A DNA stretch of 64,000 nt, from contig NZ_JAGGOK010000094.1 of NCBI RefSeq assembly GCF_018614615.1, forward strand, positions 48,467 through 112,466, written 5' to 3'. Of the stretch, positions 60,371-64,000 are shown piece after piece. Source of the stretch: Streptomyces sp. ISL-100. GTDB lineage: Bacteria; Actinomycetota; Actinomycetes; Streptomycetales; Streptomycetaceae. The translations under genes were made by a program, and so were the position numbers. The notes below the pieces were generated by a model that was given only the letters and a program-made list of their open reading frames with translations, did no database searches and was not told the origin of the DNA. Numbering within the stretch: position 1 is the stretch's first letter; each line of letters opens with the position of its first letter.

Positions 60371-61219
60371 ATGTCGCTCAGCCTTCCAACGATTGATGGA
60401 CGCCACACCCATCCCCTCCCTAAGGTCGCGATCATGCCCGACATATCGCTGACCACGCTCGTTGTCCTGTGCCTCGCCGCCGCGGCGGCCGGCTGGATCG
60501 ACGCGGTGGTGGGCGGTGGCGGGCTGCTGCTCCTGCCCGCTCTGCTGCTCGGTCTGCCGCACGTGCCCGCCGCGCACATCCTCGGCACCAACAAAGCGGT
60601 GGCCATCGTCGGCACTTCCGGTGCCGCGGTGACGTATCTACGCAAGGCGCCGGTGAAGGTCGGGACGGCCGTGCGGATCGGACTCGCGGCCCTCGCCGGC
60701 TCCATGACCGGGGCCTTCTTCGCCGCCGGGATCAGCAGCGACGTACTGCGCCCGGTCATCATGGTGGTGCTGCTCGGCGTCGCGGCCTTCGTGCTCCTGC
60801 GGCCCTCCTTCGGCCGCGCCGCCGACGACGACGCGAAGGTGCCGGTCACCCGGGCCCGTACCGTCACCGCGATCGTCCTCGTCGGCGGCGGCATCGGCTT
60901 CTACGACGGACTCTTCGGACCCGGCACCGGTACGTTCCTCGTTCTGGCGCTCACCGCCGTGCTCCACCTCGACCTGGTCACCGCCTCCGCCAACGCCAAG
61001 ATCGTCAACGTCTGCACCAACGCCGGCGCGCTCGCGATGTTCGCGTACCAGGGAACGGTGCTGTGGCAGCTCGCCGCGCTGATGGCTCTCTTCAACCTCG
61101 CCGGCGCGATGGCGGGCGCGCGGATGGCTCTCAGGAAGGGAAGCGAGTTCGTGCGCGGGGTGCTGCTGGTCGTGGTCTTCTCGCTGGTCGCGAAGCTGGC
61201 GTTCGACCAGTGGACGTAG
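60371..61219 (+). CDS. TSUP (TauE/SafE) family permease
   Basis: This membrane protein of about 282 residues belongs to the sulfite exporter TauE/SafE family. About eight membrane segments include WIDAVVGGGGLLLLPALLL and the repeat GGGIGFYDGLFGPGTGTFLVLAL, the two hallmark glycine-rich motifs. GGAGG lies eight bases before the ATG at 60371, giving a 21-residue extension; the alternative ATG at 60434 begins directly before TMS1 but has a weak site. The substrate may be sulfite, sulfonate or another anion. The nearby nir operon is divergent. Confidence 0.85.
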   Translation: MSLSLPTIDGRHTHPLPKVAIMPDISLTTLVVLCLAAAAAGWIDAVVGGGGLLLLPALLLGLPHVPAAHILGTNKAVAIVGTSGAAVTYLRKAPVKVGTAVRIGLAALAGSMTGAFFAAGISSDVLRPVIMVVLLGVAAFVLLRPSFGRAADDDAKVPVTRARTVTAIVLVGGGIGFYDGLFGPGTGTFLVLALTAVLHLDLVTASANAKIVNVCTNAGALAMFAYQGTVLWQLAALMALFNLAGAMAGARMALRKGSEFVRGVLLVVVFSLVAKLAFDQWT

Positions 61220-61230
61220 GGCGGCCGCGT

Positions 61231-61860
61231 CTAGCGCACCGCCGTCAGGTGCGCGTACGCCACCACGTTTCCCCGGTAACCGGTCTTCTCGGAGAACGTG
61301 CCTCCGCAGGTGATCACCCGCAGCTCGGCCTGCCCCGAGGCCGCGTACACCCGCTGCTCGGGGAAGTTCTCGCTGTCGTACGCCTCGATGGCATCGATCG
61401 TGAAGACGGCGGTACGCCCGTCCCTGCGCTCCACCTCGATGGTGTGGCCCCTGCGCAGCGCGCCGAGGTTGTAGAAGACGGCCGGCCCCCGCGCGTTGTC
61501 GACGTGCCCGGCGATGACCGACGTGCCCTCGGCGCCGGGCGGGGTGCCGTCCTTGTACCAGCCGGCGATGTTGCGGTTCCCGGCCGGCGGTACGTCGAGA
61601 CTGCCGTCGGGGGCCAGGCCGAGACGCATGATGGGCGCGTCCACCCGGACGGCGGGTATCCGGATCCGTACGGGCTCGGAGGGCCGCAGCGGCTGCGTCG
61701 GCGGGACCGTACTCCTCGGGACGTGCTCGGACCCGGCGGCGAACGCTTCGGCGGACGACGGCCGGGGCGGGTCCTGACCTGCTGTGCCGTTCTGGATCAG
61801 CCAGACGCCGGTGCAGATGGCGATGGCGACGAGGCCGCCCTTCGTACGCCGGTCCGTCAT
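61231..61860 (-). CDS. class F sortase
   Basis: This 209-residue membrane-anchored transpeptidase has an N-terminal membrane segment (GLVAIAICTGVWLI, 9-22) and a Pro/Ser-rich linker. The catalytic domain carries His in IAGHVDN (near 117), Cys in RVITCGG (near 185) and Arg in GYRGNVV. It matches actinobacterial class F sortases. The partner gene upstream encodes an exported protein with a C-terminal membrane segment, its likely substrate. It lies 129 bases downstream of that gene on the same strand. Confidence 0.87.
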   Translation of the reverse strand: MTDRRTKGGLVAIAICTGVWLIQNGTAGQDPPRPSSAEAFAAGSEHVPRSTVPPTQPLRPSEPVRIRIPAVRVDAPIMRLGLAPDGSLDVPPAGNRNIAGWYKDGTPPGAEGTSVIAGHVDNARGPAVFYNLGALRRGHTIEVERRDGRTAVFTIDAIEAYDSENFPEQRVYAASGQAELRVITCGGTFSEKTGYRGNVVAYAHLTAVR

Positions 61861-61989
61861 CGCTGATCACACCTCCAGTGCAGTCCGGCCCGGCCGTACG
61901 CCCCGCGTGCCCCCGCCCGGCTCGGGGCCAGGGCGGAGGCACGGGGAACTCCGGCGGTACGGGTACGGGGCGGCCGGGGGCCGGCCCCG

Positions 61990-62595
61990 TCAGCGTTCCC
62001 GCGTGCCGCTCGCCCGGCGACGCAGGAGCATCCAGGTACCGCCGACGGCGGTCGCGGCCAGCACGGCCGCACCCGCCGCGATCTGGGTGGTGTCGGATCC
62101 CGCGGACCCGCCGACACCGGTCTTGACGTGGCCCGTGGGGTGCGTGGGCTTGTGGGTCGGGGTGTGGTGCGTGGGGCGAGGGTGCGTGGGTTGAGGGTGC
62201 GGGGGGCGAGCGTGCGTGGGTTCGTGCGACGAACCGGCGGTCACGGTCAGCGTGCCCTGGGCGGTGTTTCCGTTGTCGCAGGCCACCGCGATGTCGTGGG
62301 TTCCCGTCGGGGCGTCCGGGGGGAGCGTGAACTCCCCGGTGACGACCTCTTTGTGGGTGCCGGGCTGGAGAGGGAAGTCGCCCGCGCCGACGGAGTTGGC
62401 GTCGCCCGTGCCGCCGCTGTCGGAACCGCAGGCGGTGGTGTTCACCGTGATGGTCTCGCCGGGGCCGGCGGTCGCCGGATACACCTCCAGCGTGTGCTCC
62501 GGAGTGTCGTTCTCGGCGTACGCCGGACCTGCGCCGAGGCCGCCGAACGCGGCGGCCGCCAGCGCGGTACCGGTCAGCAGAAGTGCAGGGCGCAT
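61990..62595 (-). CDS. exported surface protein with His-Pro-Thr repeats (likely sortase partner)
   Basis: This 201-residue protein starts with a signal peptide (LLLTGTALAAAAFGGLGAGP ... AYA). A domain of about 95 residues follows (ENDTPEHTLEVYPATAGPGE, ACGSDSGG, AVACDNGN with paired Cys). Then come PTH repeats (HPQPTHPRPTHHTPTHKPTH), KTGVGGS, a membrane segment and RRRASGTRER. This is the order of a cell-wall sorting region, but no LPxTG is present; KTGVGG just before the membrane segment is a possible alternative. It precedes the class F sortase gene. Confidence 0.8.
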   Translation of the reverse strand: MRPALLLTGTALAAAAFGGLGAGPAYAENDTPEHTLEVYPATAGPGETITVNTTACGSDSGGTGDANSVGAGDFPLQPGTHKEVVTGEFTLPPDAPTGTHDIAVACDNGNTAQGTLTVTAGSSHEPTHARPPHPQPTHPRPTHHTPTHKPTHPTGHVKTGVGGSAGSDTTQIAAGAAVLAATAVGGTWMLLRRRASGTRER

Positions 62596-63174
62596 GGTGA
62601 TCCTCCCGGAGGCGTCGGTACGGCACTCCCTCCGAGATAAGTGGCCGCACACGCGGGGCGCCTGCTGAGCGCGGGTCGGATTGCCTGCCCCCGGCTCCGC
62701 GCCACGCCGCGCGGGCGCTGCGTCCGCCCAGGTCAGCGCGGGGGCGAGAGGTGGTGAGGCGGTCACCCTGCCATTGCGCACCGAATGGGTGACGGACGGC
62801 CCTGCCGGGCGGGCTTTCCCCTACCCGCCCCTTCCCGAAACTGGGGGCAAGCCCCAGACCCCAGACAACACAGACGCCCTGCGGGCGTGTCCTCAAACGC
62901 CGGACGGGCCGACTTTGCAGCCAGGGCCGCAAAGCCGGCCCCTGCCGGGCACTATCCAGCCCCTCCGGCGTTTGAGGAGCGGGGTCTGGGGCGGAGCCCC
63001 AGCTACCCCCGGCTACTTCAGCCCGTCCGGCGTTTGAGGACCGGGGTCTGGGGCAGCGCCCCTCACGCGGCGGAGCCGCAAAGCGTCACAGCGGGAAGGG
63101 GCGGTAGGGAACGCGCCGCAGGCAACCCGCACCGCACCCGCGCCCGCACCGCCCCCGCACCGCACCCGCCCCCC
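62596..63174. other. repeat-filled intergenic region
   Basis: This 579-base gap holds the promoter region of the surface protein gene at its left and a cluster of dispersed palindromic repeats from about 62800. No coding region is supported. The rightmost 60 bases are a GC-rich run with ccgcaccgc repeats. Confidence 0.6.
62805..63110. repeat. cluster of dispersed palindromic repeats (copy D)
   Basis: Three versions of the tcaaacgccgga core occur (near 62890, 62960 on the opposite strand, and 63030 on the opposite strand). Two ctggggc-type hairpins and both ends of the block also seen at 1875-2005 are present, one as an inverted copy. The mosaic suggests repeated insertion or recombination of the same elements. 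Confidence 0.82.
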
Positions 63175-64000
63175 TCAGACCGCCTCCCACGGCGTCGCCT
63201 CGTAAGCCGACATGACCGTCTTCATCAGCTCCTCGTCGACCGAGAACCCCGTCTCGTCGATACGCCGCACCGCGGCAATCCCCTGCGAGTTGGTAACGAA
63301 CGCCGCCCGATACCCGGCCAGCCCGCCCACCGTCACCCGTCCCCGCACCGACGGCAGCCCGTACTCCGGGAGCCGGGCTTCGAGCAGGGCCATGGTGACG
63401 CCGTGCAGCGACGGCGCGTCGGGCCAGACGACCGAAGTGCCGTCGTAGAAAGCAACATTGGTGATCGCGCCCTCAGCGACGACCCCACCGGGCACCGTCA
63501 GCAGCGCGTCGTCGAATCCCGCGCGCCGCGCGAGGTGCCCGTAGTGGGTCTGGGCGAAGCTGCCCAGGTGTTTGATGTGCGGGAAGGGGCGTTCGTACGG
63601 GACCGACATCAGGGCCTGCGGCGCTGACGGCATGGTGGCGGGCGGCCGGACAGTCACCATGAGGGTGGCCGCCACGGCCCCCGGCGCCCAGAACACGTAC
63701 ACACGCACCGCGGCATCCCGCACCCCCGCCCCGTCGAGCGCATGCCGCACCCGTTCGCGCACCAGCTCGCCGTCGAGCCCGGTCCCGAACACCTCCTGGG
63801 TGGCAGCGTCGAGGCGCGCGAGGTGCAGGCGCAGTCCACGCACCCCGCCGTCCCTGACCTGCATGGCGGTGAAGTGGGCGTAGCCGCCGTAGAGGGTGGG
63901 GACGAGGAGGTCGTCCGCAGTGGCGGCCGTGCGGCCGTCGATCTCGATGTAGGGAGCGGCGGCGGGTGCGGGAGGTGTGGTGGCGGGTAGCCCCGCGCCT
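63175..64000 (-). CDS. aminotransferase class IV (aminodeoxychorismate lyase-like), 5' end cut
   Basis: The frame runs from the stop at 63175 to the window edge, at least 274 residues, with no clear start, so the N-terminus is cut. It is a PLP fold type IV protein: YGGYAHFTAMQVRDGGVRGLRLHLARL near the start, PHIKHLGSF with the probable PLP Lys, GVVAEGAITNVAFY and GIAAVRRIDE. Relatives include PabC (4-amino-4-deoxychorismate lyase) and branched-chain or D-amino acid aminotransferases. The function is most likely PabC-like. The length agrees with about 275-290 residues in the family. Confidence 0.82.
   Translation of the reverse strand, partial: GAGLPATTPPAPAAAPYIEIDGRTAATADDLLVPTLYGGYAHFTAMQVRDGGVRGLRLHLARLDAATQEVFGTGLDGELVRERVRHALDGAGVRDAAVRVYVFWAPGAVAATLMVTVRPPATMPSAPQALMSVPYERPFPHIKHLGSFAQTHYGHLARRAGFDDALLTVPGGVVAEGAITNVAFYDGTSVVWPDAPSLHGVTMALLEARLPEYGLPSVRGRVTVGGLAGYRAAFVTNSQGIAAVRRIDETGFSVDEELMKTVMSAYEATPWEAV

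Overview
This 64 kb window is very GC-rich. Its proteins, gene order and gene types (DUF397/DUF5753 pairs, DUF6243, ZnuACB-Zur, PcaV, GlnR-type sites) indicate a Streptomyces or close streptomycete chromosome, in the core region. No rRNA, tRNA, CRISPR array or transposase was seen. Identifications rest on reading the translations and recalling the families; no database search was run.

Layout. 0-7 kb: nitronate monooxygenase, rsmE, a HIT protein, RNase Z, a type-2 adenine deaminase, a glucarate dehydratase-like enzyme with its own promoter/operator, and a PfkB sugar kinase. 7.2-15.4 kb: the conserved phoH-ybeY-corC-yjbR block, then a degenerate cytidine-deaminase-like gene and era. phoH is interrupted by a 359-residue intein carrying a LAGLIDADG endonuclease, and a divergent MFS/XRE pair sits between yjbR and the deaminase-like gene. 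15.4-18.8 kb: a broken GH1 beta-glucosidase gene, an acetyltransferase, and an emfourin-type inhibitor beside a protealysin-like M4 protease. 18.9-26.7 kb: a leucine leader peptide and leuA, a TerB-like protein, an MMPL transporter with a two-component system, and small membrane proteins. 26.7-31.9 kb: ferredoxin-NADP reductase, a DUF397/DUF5753-XRE pair, recO, an isoprenyl transferase and a YcxB protein. 32-43.3 kb: zur-znuB-znuC-znuA with a Zur box, glyS, small proteins, an MFS exporter, dusB and ppdK.

43.3-55.9 kb looks accessory: a winged-helix regulator, a frameshifted phosphatase-like gene, the complete-looking but pcaF-less protocatechuate operon pcaIJHGBL with divergent pcaV, and an SRPBCC/VOC/SDR/SDR/TetR group. 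55.9-60.1 kb is the nitrite assimilation operon (a NAD(P)/FAD oxidoreductase, nirB, nirD) behind a GlnR-type site. 60.3-64 kb holds a TSUP permease, a class F sortase with a likely surface-protein partner, a block of dispersed palindromic repeats, and a PabC-like aminotransferase cut by the window edge.

The most unusual features are the PhoH intein, the in-frame palindromic repeat inside pcaB, the leucine attenuator, and the protealysin/emfourin pair. Several predicted operators (Zur, GlnR, PcaV, a TetR pair, a GntR-like gudD site) tie the genes to zinc, nitrogen, aromatic acid and sugar-acid supply.
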